Positions 42,611-53,162 of a stretch of 64,000 bases of DNA are shown piece after piece. This DNA comes from Lucinisca nassula (Eukaryota; Mollusca; Bivalvia; Lucinida; Lucinidae), in the NCBI GenBank assembly GCA_963580285.1, contig OY757013.1, positions 156,229,900 to 156,293,899 on the forward strand, read 5' to 3'. Numbering within the stretch: position 1 is the first letter of the stretch; each line of letters opens with the position of its first letter. The position numbers were made by a program, and so were the translations under genes. The notes below the pieces were generated by a model. That model was not told where the DNA came from, did no database searches, and was given only the letters and a program-made list of their open reading frames with translations.

Positions 42611-44841
42611 AGCTCACCTGTCACGTAGTGACGAAGTGAGCTTTTGGGATCACTTTTTGTCCGTTGTGCGTCTGTGCGTGCGTCCGTAAACTTTTTCTTC
42701 AAACAACATCTCCTCCTAAACCACTGATCACATTTGACCAAACTTCACAGGAATGATCCTTAGGTGGTCCCCTTTCAAAGTTGTTCAAATGGATCCGGTC
42801 CATTGCAGAGGTGTAAAATTTCCCTCAAACTTACTCGCCCTTATTCTCTAAACTTTTCATTTAGGTGCAAAAAATGAAGAAAAAGTAAGGTCAGTTTTGA
42901 AAATCTTACTCGCCCTGCCTTAAAACTTACTCGCAAATGCGAGCGGGCGAGTGGAATTTTACACCCCTGCGATTGCACATCTAGGTCACAGGAGCCAAAA
43001 ATAGTTTTTTCACCGAAAACTTAAAAAATCTTCTTCTCTGAAACCACAAGGCCGAGGTCTTTGATATTTGGTATGGAGCTTCATCTAGTGGACCCCTACC
43101 AAGATTGTTAAAATTATAGTGCTGGGGCGAAAAATGCCCCGGCCCCGGGTTCCGTTGGATTTACATAGGATTATATAGGGAAAATCTTTAAAAATCTTCT
43201 TCTCTGAAACCGCAAGGTCCAGGTCTTTGATATTTGGTATGAAGCTACATCAAGTGGACCCCTACCAAGATTGTTCAAATTATAGTGCTGGGGCAAAAAA
43301 TGCCCCCACCCGGGGTCCTTTGGTTTTACATGGGCTTATTTAGGGAAAACCTTAAAAAACCTTCTTCTCTGAAACCGCAAGGCCCTGATCTTTGATATTT
43401 GGTATGAAGCTTCATCTAGTGGACCTCCACCAAGGTTGTTCAAATTATAGTGCTGGGTGGAAAAATGTCCCCGCTCCAGTGCCCTTTGGTTTTACAGGGG
43501 CTTATATGGGGAAAGTCTTTAAAAATCTTCTTCTCTGAAACCGCAAGGCCCAGATCTTTGATATTTGGTATGAAGCTTCATCTAGTGGACCCCTACCAAG
43601 ATTATTCAAATTATAGTGCTGGGGCCAATAATGCCTCCGCCCCGGGGCCCTTTGGTTTTACATGGGCTTATATATGGAAAATCTTTAAAAATCTTCTCTG
43701 AAACCGCAAGGCCCAGGTCTTTGCTGTTTGGTATGAAGCTTCATCTAGTGGACCTCTACCAAGATTGTTCAAGTTATAGTGCTGGGGTGAAAAATGCCCC
43801 TGCTCCAGGGCCCTTTGGTTTTACATTGGCTTATATGGGGAAAATCTTTAAAAATCTTCTTCTCTGAAACAGCAAGGCCCAGATCTTTGATATTTGGTGT
43901 GAAGCTTGATCTAGTGGACCTCTACCAAGATTGTTCGAAATATAGTGCTAGGGCCAAAAATGCCCTGCTCCGGGGCCCTTTGGTTTTACATGGGCTTATA
44001 TAGGGAAAATCTTTAAAAATTTTCTTCTGAAACCACAAGGCCCAGGTCTTTTCTATTTGGTATGAAGCTTCATCTAGTGGACCCCTACCAAGATTGTTCA
44101 AATTATAGTGCTGGGGCAAAAAATGCCCCCGCCCCGGGGCCCTTTTTGTTTTACATGGGCTTATATAAGGAAAATCTTTAAAAATCTTCTTCTCTGAAAC
44201 CGCAAGGCCAAGATCTTTGCTATTTGGTATGAAGCTTCATCTAGTGGACCCCTACCAAGATTGTTCAAATTATAATGCTGGTGCCAAAAATGCCCCCGCC
44301 CCGGGGCCCTTTGGTTTTACATGGGCTTTATAGGGAAAATCTTTAGAAAATCTTCTATGAAACCGCCAGGCCCAGGTCTTTGATATTTGGTATGAAGCTT
44401 CATCTAATAGACCTCTACCAAGATTGTTCAAATTATAGCCTTTGGGCTAAAAATTTCCTTGGGCTGGGACACACCAGTTTTAGATAGGAAATATAGGAAA
44501 AAACCTTTAAAAATCTTCTTGTCTGAAACCAGAAGGCCCAGGTCTTTGATATCTGGTTTGAAGCTTCAACTAGTGAACCTCTGCTGAGATTGGTCAAATT
44601 ATAGCCCTGGCGCCAAAAATGCCCATGCACCAGCACCCGCTGGTTTTACATAGGCTTATATAGGGAAATCCTTTAAAAATCTTCTTATCTGAAACCAGAA
44701 GGTCCAGGTCTTTGATATTTGGTCTGAAGCCTTATCTAGTGGACCACTACCAAGTTTATTCAAATTATAGCCCTTGGGCCAAGAATGCACTAGAGACACT
44801 GATACTCAGGTGAGCGATTCAGGGCCCTCTGGGCCCTCTTG
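42611..44841 (+). mobile_element. 2.2-kb AGCTCACC element
   Basis: A T run then AGCTCACCTGTCACGTAGTG; about 13 tandem units of 140-150 bp with the same vocabulary as the 33204 and 40641 elements; right end CAGGTGAGCGATTCAGGGCC, CTGGGCCCTCTTG then TTTT. One early unit carries a small hAT-like insertion. Frames that recur at this period (TAxPRSLIFGMK-type) are artefacts. Confidence 0.87.
42806..42970. mobile_element. 165-bp hAT-like MITE inside the AGCTCACC element
   Basis: CAGAGGTGTAAAATTTCC at the left and GGAATTTTACACCCCTG at the right are inverted ends. The surrounding element has the empty site GTCCATTGCACATCTAGG, and CxATTG is repeated on both sides. ACTTACTCGCCC motifs make an inner palindrome. 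Confidence 0.82.
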
Positions 44842-44929
44842 TTTTATTTTTCCATTTCTTCACATTCATTTTCCTGTCCATCTATTGTCTCTTCTATCTC
44901 TTTTCTTACTTTCTTTAGGAGACGACACA

Positions 44930-45050
44930 AAATGACCCATAGGGTTGAAGTGTCATTAAACTGCAACAAAAAATGTGCGTGGAGCACCATGCAGCTCAGT
45001 CTATTTCTCCAAGCCCTGATGGGTAAGGAAGCTTTTCTCCAGGTACCACG
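44930..45050 (-). mobile_element. Family A SINE fragment
   Basis: In reverse it contains CCCATCAGGGCTTGGAGAAA, ACTGAGCTGCATGGTGCTCC and a CATTTTGTG end; it resembles the forward family A head at 4545 and 14210. The frame through it is not a gene. Confidence 0.55.
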
Positions 45051-45690
45051 GTTTTTGTCCAAAGATGGGCTTGGTATAGATGTTAAACGATCTTGGAACT
45101 GCTCTAAAACCCTATTCAAATCAATTTTGTGTATCTTAATAGGTTAAATTTTATACAGAAGATTTGTGTATCAAGACCACCTTTGAGACTGATCAAAAGT
45201 GGTCTTTGAGATCCATTCCGAACAGTTCCAAAGGTGGACTTTTACTAGAGGACACTGGGTGAAAAAAATCTTTTAAATATAACTTATAAAGAACTTTAAT
45301 TTTATTTGGTCGTAATAGCAGAATTTCATTCACTGAGTTTTTTTTTTTTTTTCATTACACGGTTTTCAATAAGACAAGAGGTGGAAGCTTGGTGGAAAAA
45401 TGTATAGCTTATAAGTGTAGGAAAATAATCCTAAAATGGTTATTTTCCTATACAGTCCACCATTTTGAATTGGCAAGTTGTGCAGTGAATAGATAAAACT
45501 AGAGCAATTCGATGGCGCGCCATTGCATATCCTGGCGCTGTTAAAATTATGCCCAAAAAGGACCCAAAATACTTCTTTTTGACCTTGGCTGACCCCAGGA
45601 GGGATGTCGGGTCAGCAGAGGTCAAAAAGAACATTTTGCACCTCTGTTTTCTACTCTTCATTATCTTTGCTTTGATATTTACTGTATAAC
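45051..45690. other. Gene-less intron tract
   Basis: A T run at 45341-45353. No exon or element ends recognised. Confidence 0.5.
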
Positions 45691-45802
45691 ATATAGTAAA
45701 AGTCATGCTCAGACAGTAAGCCAGAAAGGTAAAATTAAGACCAAATCTTCAGTGATTACTAATTGATTATCGATCACAATGGCAGGACTAATAATTGATT
45801 AT

Positions 45803-46374
45803 CTATTCATCTCTGATTAACCAGTCCTATAGCTCATAATTAGGAAGAGAATTGAGGAAAAGTTGGGAAGAATGATTCATATTTTTCCCTCAAAGTATGA
45901 GTTGCAAGTACTTTATAGAATCACCTCATTGAGACAATTAAATAATCTATTCATCTCTGATTAACCAGTCCTATAGCTCATAATAAGGAAGAGAACTGAG
46001 GAAAAGTTGGGAAGAATGATTCATATTTTTCCCTCAAAGTATGAGTTGCAAGTACTTTATAGAATCACCTCATTGAGACAATTGAGTAATCTATTCATCT
46101 CTGATTAACCAGTCCTATAGCTCATAATAAGGAAGAGAACTGAGGAAAAGTTGGGAAGAATGATTCATATTTTTCCCTCAAAGTATGAGTTGCAAGTACT
46201 TTATAGAATCACCTCATTGAGACAATTAAGCAATCTATTCATCTCTGATTAACCAGTCCTATAGCTCATAATAAGGAAGAGAACTGAGGAAAAGTTGGGA
46301 AGAATGATTCATATTTTTCCCTCAAAGTATGAGTTGCAAGTACTTTATAGAATCACCTCATTGAGACAATTAAG
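45803..46374 (+). repeat. 144-bp tandem repeat, four near-identical copies
   Basis: CTATTCATCTCTGATTAACC recurs at 45803, 45947, 46091 and 46235, spaced exactly 144 bp. The units differ at only a few positions (for example the variable AAATAA / GAGTAA / AAGCAA junction). The first unit starts in the right edge of a family E MITE (ATTAACCAGTCCTAT). The near identity means recent amplification. Confidence 0.93.
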
Positions 46375-46537
46375 TCCCGTGTTCCCATAAGGTACAGGGA
46401 AAATTATACCATTATTATTATCATTACCTTTCTTTAGCTTGAGCAATGTGGCTTAATACTAATAGCTATGTCCTAAGAAAACCTGTTTTTTTGTTTCCTC
46501 AGTCATTCACTGCTTGGATAGCACAGTGCCTACCACA

Positions 46538-46690
46538 ATGATCCTAAGTATTGGGACAGATAGCCCTAAGCCAACAGTGCAGACCCAGATCAGACTGCTC
46601 CTTCAGGAGCAGTCTGATCAGGTTCTACACTGTTTGCCATTCTGTGTGCACCTTTTGGACTCCTTTTGGATCGTGAAACAATATTGATAA
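46538..46690 (+). mobile_element. Hairpin MITE, subfamily K
   Basis: ATGATCCTAAGTATTGGGAC, CAACAGTGCAGACCCAGATC, stem GACTGCTCCTTCAGGAGCAGTC, GATCAGGTTCTACACTGTTT, then CATTCTGTGTGCACC and GATCGTGAAACAA. Copies occur at 54105 (reversed), 54850 and 55950. Confidence 0.82.
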
Positions 46691-46889
46691 ATTTTTTGGA
46701 GAATTACAGCAACTTCTTGAGTTGTCCAAACTTTTAGGCTTTTTACAGTACTTTATATATTTGAAAATTGCCAATCGCTGTAGTTGAACAGTCTGGTTTG
46801 TGTCTTTCCTGGTTGCAAAACCCTGAAGACAGTTTTTCACAAAATGAGGCTCATATGATAAAACGATGTTTATTTTTCTGTAACTTCAG

Positions 46890-46989
46890 GAAGAAGAGGG
46901 CTGGTGGGAAGGTATAGTCAATGGTAGAACTGGAATGTTTCCGTCAAATTTTGTTGAAGTATTCGAGGAAGATGGATCTGATGAAAAAG
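46890..46989 (+). CDS. SH3KBP1/CD2AP: SH3-B, C-terminal half exon
   Basis: The acceptor TTTTTCTGTAACTTCAG|GAA is strong; the donor is GAAAAAG|GTTTGT, weaker than the others; 100 nt, phase 0 in, phase 1 out. It encodes [20 protein letters not shown] followed by [13 protein letters not shown]. This completes SH3-B with the WW groove pair, the [12 protein letters not shown] terminal strands, and an acidic tail. The split between VLKQ and EEEGWW places an intron in the n-Src loop region. The match to the SH3-B of CIN85/CD2AP is close. Confidence 0.92.
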
Positions 46990-47014
46990 GTTTGTACCCT
47001 GCCATATTTTTTTT

Positions 47015-47303
47015 TGGAGTTAAATGGCCCAGTCAACACTATTTAGGTCATATTGAACCAGTCAGTTTACCTGACCACACCTCCCGGGCAGGCATAAACA
47101 TAAGCGGTTAACCAGTACAGTGCACATTCTTTCGCCAGGAACTGACAACTGCCTTTCTTGAATTAGCTGAAGGTTGAGAATGAGAAAAGATACCCAATTT
47201 CAAATTCCACTAAAGAATGGTGTCAGCTGTGGCAGGTATCCAATCCACAGCCTTCTAATCGCCAGTCAGATGCACATCCGTCCGACTTACCAAGGCTGGC
47301 CAC
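47015..47303 (-). mobile_element. Family A SINE with tRNA-like head
   Basis: GAGTTAAATGGCCCAGTCAA, ACACTATTTAGGTCAT, GCGGTTAACCAGTACAGTGC, and a head at 47245-47303 that in reverse reads GCCAGCCTTGGTAAGTCGGA, CGGATGTGCATCTGACTGGC. It starts 26 bp after the SH3-B exon donor. Confidence 0.78.
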
Positions 47304-47457
47304 TTCACCTGCATACAGTTATCTTTTAACCCATTGTATGCTGCTGGACTTTCCCATTGCTATATGTTGGACAAGTCCTTTTGTCATATAAGGGGTGTTT
47401 GAACAATTTTTTTCGTTTTTATTGTATTTTTGATGGAAAATTCTGTTAGCAAATACA

Positions 47458-48540
47458 CCTCAACCTCGTTATAACACGGAACTCCGGGTCCAACCAACGG
47501 ACCGTGTTAGTTAACCGAATCGTGTTATAAACGCCGACTGTATTTGTCACAGATCAACCATTGACACAATGGTGATCAATAGTTTCCCAAACAAGATGAT
47601 GTGCGGTCCAGTTAATGACCGTATTTCCCGACTAAAATGTGTTTAGAACTAATCAATGGCAGTAAATACCATGGCCCATCAAGTCAAACAAGTCACATTA
47701 ATCGAAACCAGCTGATAAACCAAGTTTTATATCCAGAAATCGTCCGATCTGACAGCGAGTATGACACCATTTTGATAGCTGGTTCCTGGCTAACTTTGTT
47801 GTATCTGAGCGTCCGGAACCGTACCGAACTACAGTACTGTTAATGCATTTCAATGGTGATATTACCGGGTTAGGGTTCGGAACCGGCAATGATCAACGCT
47901 TACAAGAAATTTGAATTACTTCCCTTGAAATGTCTTACCCTTAATATTTTAGCCTTTTGAAACGATTTTTAATGGCGCAAAAAATCTTTGAATGATTTTT
48001 TTACCGCGAAAATCGATCTTGAATATGTTTTATCATTTGCTTTTAAGCTGGAATATTACATGCGGCTCTAGAAAATGAGTTTTATTGCAGTGACCGATCA
48101 CATTGTCTGCATCGATGTTTAAAATTTCTGCTGAGCAGTGATCCTTAACAGAGCGTGATAAATATTTTTTCCGGTTGCGTGACTGAATTCTTTAATCTCT
48201 TTATCTCACTAAGCCAACACTTTTGATTGTGCCGATGGCAGTTCATGTTTATCATGCGTGTCAAGCTAAACAAGTTAATATACTGTATATTCAACTCTGA
48301 TGGAGGCCTGCAATAAATATCAAAAAGTACCGTTATAAACCGTGTTAGCTACCGTGTTAGCTACCGTATTACCGCAGTCAAAAGTGAGAGGAAAATAATG
48401 TTGTTGTGCTTGAAACCTGATACAATCCTTGGATAATATTTATAAATGTTGGTTGGGGAAAATTTGGGGTCCAAACCAAAACCGTGTTATATCCGAATTC
48501 GTGCTGTAACGAATCGTGCTATAACGAGGTCCGGGTGTAG
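47458..48540. mobile_element. 1.1-kb element with imperfect CCTCGTTATAACACG ends
   Basis: The left end CACCTCAACCTCGTTATAAC, CGGACCGTGTTAGTT, ATCGTGTTATAAACG is mirrored loosely by GTGCTGTAACGAATCGTGCT, ATAACGAGGTCCGGGTGTAG. Inner repeats CCGTGTTAGCTACCG lie near 48340. No coding content was supported. Confidence 0.72.
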
Positions 48541-48625
48541 TGCTGCCCTGATCAGATGCCGCGTTCTGCAGCGTCTGATCTTGGGTTGCACTGTTTGCCA
48601 ACGTACCCCTTGCAGTGGCTTAAGC
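48533..48625 (+). mobile_element. Hairpin MITE fragment, subfamily H
   Basis: GCCCTGATCAGATGCCGCGT, stem GCCGCGTTCTGCAGCGTCTG, ATCTTGGGTTGCACTGTTTG, then CCAACGTACCCCTT. Its left flank is lost at the junction with the preceding element. Confidence 0.7.
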
Positions 48626-48961
48626 TGGCTCATTTGTCCTTGGAAACTACCAGTACACAGAACATTGTTGGTGCACTGAAGAAATAATTTTAACAATGTA
48701 ATGGTATCATATTTACCATATGTATTGGGATGGACAAACTGTGAAGACTCAGATGAGATGCGGTGGTGGGCAGACAATTGCTCATAAGACAATTGCCCAC
48801 AACCTTAATGGAAACTAGGACAATTGCTCACAACACATTTTTTCAAGATTTTATTTTTAAAAATTCTGTAGTTTGTGGGAACTATGTATTCCTGAAAGTA
48901 TTATGTAACAGTAACAGTTGATTAGCTGCATTACAACTAATTAGTCATAATTAAAACATCA

Positions 48962-49206
48962 GGGGGCCAGTTGTTCAAAGCATCGTTAGCTTAACGAGTT
49001 CATTAGTGGTCATTTTGACTGTTCTAGCAAGTGTAATATTTCAAATTTTGGTATTTTTGCTGAAAAAATGTGAGCAGCTTTTGCAAATGCAAAAGGTGCT
49101 CAGTTTTTTTTTTCAAAAATATTAGTATATATGTCATAATAAATGATCAAAGTTTTAACGATACGTTAACTAACGACGCCGTTAGTTTTGAAAAACTGGC
49201 CCCAGT
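48962..49206 (+). mobile_element. Family F MITE
   Basis: GGGGGCCAGTTGTTCAAAGC, TTAGCTTAACGAGTTCATTA, GTTCTAGCAAGTGTAATATT, ending AACGCCGTTAG-type sequence and AAAAACTGGCCCCAG. Inverted ends are GGGGCCAGTT / AACTGGCCCC. Confidence 0.82.
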
Positions 49207-49348
49207 AGTTGGATAAAATGATAGCCAATTTAGGGTCTTGATGTTGAACGCTCACAAGATCAAATGTTATGAATTCTCATGAAATTTTGGAAACAAAACG
49301 GTTATTTATAATTAATGATGATTATATTTATCAAGCAGCTTTATATTT

Positions 49349-49572
49349 TGTTTGTTTGTATTAGAGTTTAACGGCCCAGTCAACCCTATTTAGGTCTTTT
49401 TTAGCCAGTCAGTGTACCTATCCACACTTTTCCTGGGCAGGCTTATACGTAAGCTGTTAACCAGTACAGTGCACATTCTTTCGCCTTCTGTTGCCGACCC
49501 CTGCAGGTATGGAACCCGCATCCTCAAGATCTTCAGTCAGATGTGCATCCAACTGAGCTACCAAGGCCAGCT
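49349..49572 (-). mobile_element. Family A SINE with clear tRNA-like head
   Basis: In reverse the head reads GCTGGCCTTGGTAGCTCAGT (A box), GGATGCACATCTGACTGAAG, ATGCGGGTTCCATACCTGCA (B box), like a tRNA gene. The body (GCGGTTAACC-type, GTCAACACTATTTAGG region) and a CAAACAAAC tail follow. About 224 bp. This copy defines family A as tRNA-derived. Confidence 0.87.
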
Positions 49573-50154
49573 CTTGTACAATTAACATCAATAAATTAAG
49601 CTGACTAGTGTTCAGTTAAGTATTGGTTGACTATTGTTCATCCAACTACTGATGTTTTTATTATCACTAATTGGTTAAAATCCAGCTGATAAACTGTTGC
49701 ATTATACTTTGAGGAAGAAATAGTTCCAATAAACTATGTATAATATAAATAAAAGACTTTCAAAATAAAATCATGAAAAAATGCATTGTGAGCAGTTGTC
49801 TTATTTTCCATTGAGTTTGTGGGCAATTGTCTTGTGAGCAATTGTCTTGTGAGCAACTGTCTTGTGGGCAATTGTCTTGTGAGCAAATGTCATGGAACGG
49901 ATGCGGCAGAACACTGTGTCTCATTGGGGTCTACTCAGTTTGCCACTCATCCAGCTATTTTTAGACACAACATCGGGAAGTAAACTGTCCAGTTCAAATT
50001 TTAGAACAAGTATGAGGTGTCCGAAGTTTAGGATTTTTTACCCTTATCTATTATAGATCACAGGACTGATAACCAGTTATCTTAATCTGTAATTAGCCAG
50101 CCTTACCTTCAATACTCCTTGTCTCGAGCTATGTTTCAGTCAGGAAATATTCCA

Positions 50155-50375
50155 GGGCCCAGTTGTTCAAAGCATGGTTAGCTTAACGAGCTTGTTAGTG
50201 GTCAAATTGTTAACTGTTCTAGCAAGTACAATATCTGAAATTTTGGTGTATTTGCTGAAAAAAAATGCTCTCATTTTTCAGCAAAAATATTAGCCTATTT
50301 CCCAAATTTAATGATAAAAGCTTTAATGATTTGTTAACTAATGATGCCGTTAGTTTTAAAGAACTGGCCCCAGAT
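50155..50375 (+). mobile_element. Family F MITE
   Basis: GGGCCCAGTTGTTCAAAGCA, GTTAGCTTAACGAGCTTGTT, GTTCTAGCAAGTACAATATC, GTTAACTAATGATGCCGTTA and AAGAACTGGCCCCAG. It lies about 250 bp before the next coding exon. Confidence 0.82.
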
Positions 50376-50623
50376 GTGCTAGCTATCTTTTGTCATACAA
50401 AAGCAGGGCTGTACAATTTGTTTGGAAGTCACTCTCCCTTTCAAAATAATGTATTTTTACATGCAAAATCTAAAGAAAAATACTGGGAAATTTTAGAATC
50501 TTCTGCTTGCTACAAGTGCATTTTAGAGCCCTGAAATTGGCATTTGATTTCACTTTTTGTTGTTGTTGTCACATGTAGCCTGAGTTTCTAGTGAATCTTG
50601 AACATAATACTGATATTTTTCAG

Positions 50624-50760
50624 AAGAACCACGAGACTCTGACACAAATATAATAAAAGGCAAGAAAGTAATGGGAGTAGGCCTAGGTAATATATTTGAA
50701 GGTGGACAGATCAAGTTACGGCCTGCAGGAGGAGGCGGACCCAACAAAAAACCTGATAAG
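50624..50760 (+). CDS. SH3KBP1/CD2AP: Post-SH3-B conserved block exon (GVGxGxIF)
   Basis: The acceptor is ATTTTTCAG|AA and the donor GATAAG|GTAATA; 137 nt, phase 1 in, phase 0 out. The product starts EEPRDSDTNIIKGKK, then VMGVGLGNIFEGGQIKLRP, and ends GGGGPNKKPDK. The KxVxGVGxGxIFxxxxIKLRP block follows SH3-B in vertebrate CIN85 and CD2AP and is the best single discriminator of this family from other SH3 adaptors. It is a linear motif, not a folded domain. The Gly-rich, Lys-rich tail leads into the next short exon. Confidence 0.93.
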
Positions 50761-51053
50761 GTAATAACACGCTTATCCTGTATGGTTGGGCACCTTGATA
50801 TGTTACTGTCTTAAACATATCCCATATGACGTCATGTCTGAGAGTATAATAATGCCATGTAATAAATTTGATAATCCACTAGTGGATTAAATATGCAAAA
50901 CTAATATGCAAATTAGTTAGATACGTCCCATAAGGTTACAATTAACGTTGCATTTACTAATGGCGGAATATTGACATTTTTGTAAATCAGTTGTGAATAA
51001 AATGCATTTCAAATGTCATATGATCAATAGAATCTTGCATTCAGGCTCATGTA
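50761..51053. other. Intron sequence before the mariner copy
   Basis: AT-rich and unremarkable. It contains no recognised element. Confidence 0.5.
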
Positions 51054-52387
51054 CAAGGACTGTTCAAATATGAATGCAACTAAGCACATAAAAATGATTC
51101 CGTGATAGATTTTGATGAAAAATTTATTTTGTCCCCTCAAAGTGTCCTTTAACAGATATACAAACTTTCAGTCTTCTGATCCAATCATTGAATGCATTTT
51201 GGTAGTCTTTTCGAGGTATACTATGAAGGCACTGGAATATTGCAGAACGGAGGTGTTTGCGCTGTACAAATTTTTGACCAGAAAGGTATTTTTTCAGCCG
51301 CGGGAACAAACAAAAGTCACACGGGGCAAGGTCAAGGGAATACGGGGGGTGAGGGAGTTCAACAATCTTTTCCTGCTTCAGATAGTCTTGCACAATGAAC
51401 GTCTTGTGCGATGACGCATTGTCATGTAGCAATCTGACATTGGCCAAACCAGTTGCGGGTCTTCGTTCTTTGAAATATTTCTTCAATTTTTGAAGACCTT
51501 TATTCTTGTAAAACTTCACATTTACAGAGTTGCCTTTAGGCTCAGCAACCTGAATAGCAGGGCCCTGATTTGAAAAGAATATGGCCTACATTACCTTCTT
51601 GACGCTCATGGTCCACTTTGCAATGCATGGTCTTTTGCAATACTTTGTTGCCCATATTTTGTTCTGAATCTTTCGTTTTGGCTCAAAAAAGTGAACCCAT
51701 GTCTCGTCACCTGTGACGACATTTGCGAAAGACCGTGCATTGTAATTTGGAAACTTTTTAAGCAACTTCTTGGCGCACTGAAGGCGTGTCTTTTTCTGCC
51801 CATCTGGCAACAGATGGGGAATCCATCTAGCACAGATCTTTCTCATTTTCAAATCCCGTTTCAGAATTGTATGAGCTGCTCCTAATGAGATGCCAACCAT
51901 ACTAGCTATTTGCCTAGTGTATCGTGCATCGGTAGCAACTATTTCTTTCACTCTAGCAACCATCTTGGCAGATGTTGCTCTTTTCGGCCGACGATCATGT
52001 GGTGCATCTTCTGTTGAGCCTAGCCCACAGCTGAATTTCTTACACCAACAAAAAGCTTTCGGAAAAGACATTTCATTATGCCCATAAACCGAACATATTT
52101 CATCAAAAATGTCTTTGCACCGTATACCAAGAATACAACGATTCTTAATATAGAACCGTATTTCAACGGCGTACTCTGACATTCTTCCAACCATGTTTTG
52201 TATCAGTATACAAGAGTAGACAGTGTGTATCGAACGATATACATGGCTTAAGTGGATGGATTTTAACAGGATTGGTATCAATGTATAGATAAAATGTTTT
52301 TCTACGCTGTGATATTTATTTCCAGGTGATTTTTGCATTAGTGCATGAGAAAACTTTCTACTTGCATTCATATTTGAACAGTCCTCG
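51054..52387 (-). mobile_element. mariner element (1.33 kb), transposase with one internal stop
   Basis: The ends AGGACTGTTCAAATATGAAT, inverted at 52386, are flanked by TA (51052-51053 and 52388-52389). The minus strand encodes a mariner transposase of about 355 codons beginning at MVGRMSEYAVEIRF (about 52194) and ending at 51124. Seen are an N-terminal helix-turn-helix region, the first catalytic Asp in TGDETWV, the second in HDNASSHK and the third in APCDFCLF. The last two are separated by 34 residues, the D34D signature of mariner. The frame is continuous except for one TAG at 51586-51588. The usual YSPDLAP is YSLDLAP here. The copy is probably inactive but young. Confidence 0.93.
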
Positions 52388-52389
52388 TA

Positions 52390-53160
52390 TTATTGAATTT
52401 ATTAAACTCATTGAGGAAAAATGATAGCCTAACCTTTTATCCCTTTTCCCCAACTCATTTAATAAATTCGATAATACATGAACAGTCATGTAAGATCCTC
52501 TTTGTATAGAATGTATAATCAATATGTATTGAAACTTAAATATTTAACTGGAAATAATTACTTAAATTGTTCTTGTCCATTTTAGAATATAAGAATCTGA
52601 CTCGTACATGGGTGTGAGGGGTGAATAGAAAAATCCGTCCCTCGGGATCACTGTCCGGCATCACTCGGCTGTACATGGGTGTGAGGGGTGGATGGAAAAA
52701 TCTGTCCTGAGCCGTGCTGTCCAACATCATGAGGCTTGCCGAGTGATGCCAGACAGTGATCCTGAGGGATGGATTTTTCATTCCACTTAATACTGCAGTC
52801 ACTTTGGTTGCGGACGTCCACCATATCATGATGACACTACAGTGATGTTTAGTGACGCCACTTAACGGGCTGTGACATCAGCCTTAAGGAAGGCGCATAT
52901 GAGGTTGTGTTCAACCAGTGCATTTATCAGTCAAGGGAGAATATTCCATTTTGATACCCTGTCCCTGGGTAAGAACATCAACTTTAGAACAGAATTTCTA
53001 TCCCAAGCTAAAACTATGGATTTCCTTATCTGGTGTGCAAGAATAATTTGTTCTTGACATTGACTGGAGTCAATTTTATAATGCCATAAATGATTTCCCA
53101 TGATGCAAGAAACAAGAAAATTTAATGTTATTGTGTCATTGTCTTCTATTTACAATAAAG
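52390..53160. repeat. Intron tract with a direct plus inverted repeat
   Basis: TACATGGGTGTGAGGGGTG occurs at 52607 and 52673. AAAAATCCGTCCCTCGGGAT then CACTGTCCGGCATCACTCGG (52629) is mirrored by CCGAGTGATGCCAGACAGTG then ATCCTGAGGGATGG (52738). The rest (52800-53160) shows nothing recognisable. Confidence 0.75.
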
Positions 53161-53162
53161 TG

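Larger units (their letters stand above)
48764..49899. mobile_element. 1.1-kb element with iterated CAATTGCTCACAAGA ends, inserted in a hairpin
   Basis: The left end has CAGACAATTGCTCATAAGAC and CAATTGCCCACAACC. The right end repeats GGGCAATTGTCTTGTGAGCA about four times in reverse orientation. GATGCGG lies on both sides (48757-48763 and 49900-49906) and the flanks join into a normal subfamily J hairpin (GATGAGATGCGG | CAGAACACTGTGTCTCATTG). Nested inside are a family F MITE (48962-49206) and a SINE (49349-49572). Confidence 0.83.

Noticed and set aside
43450..44003. Three overlapping similar frames (ETARPRSLIFGMKLHLVD-type)
   Set aside because: They are the translated 145-150-bp units of the AGCTCACC element in shifting frames.
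45803..46374. CRISPR-like array
   Set aside because: The units are 144 bp with no unique spacers, in a eukaryotic intron; ordinary tandem duplication. The 22,140 and 24,480 arrays fail for the same reason.
51112..51414. Plus-strand frame of 100 residues
   Set aside because: Antisense shadow of the mariner transposase.
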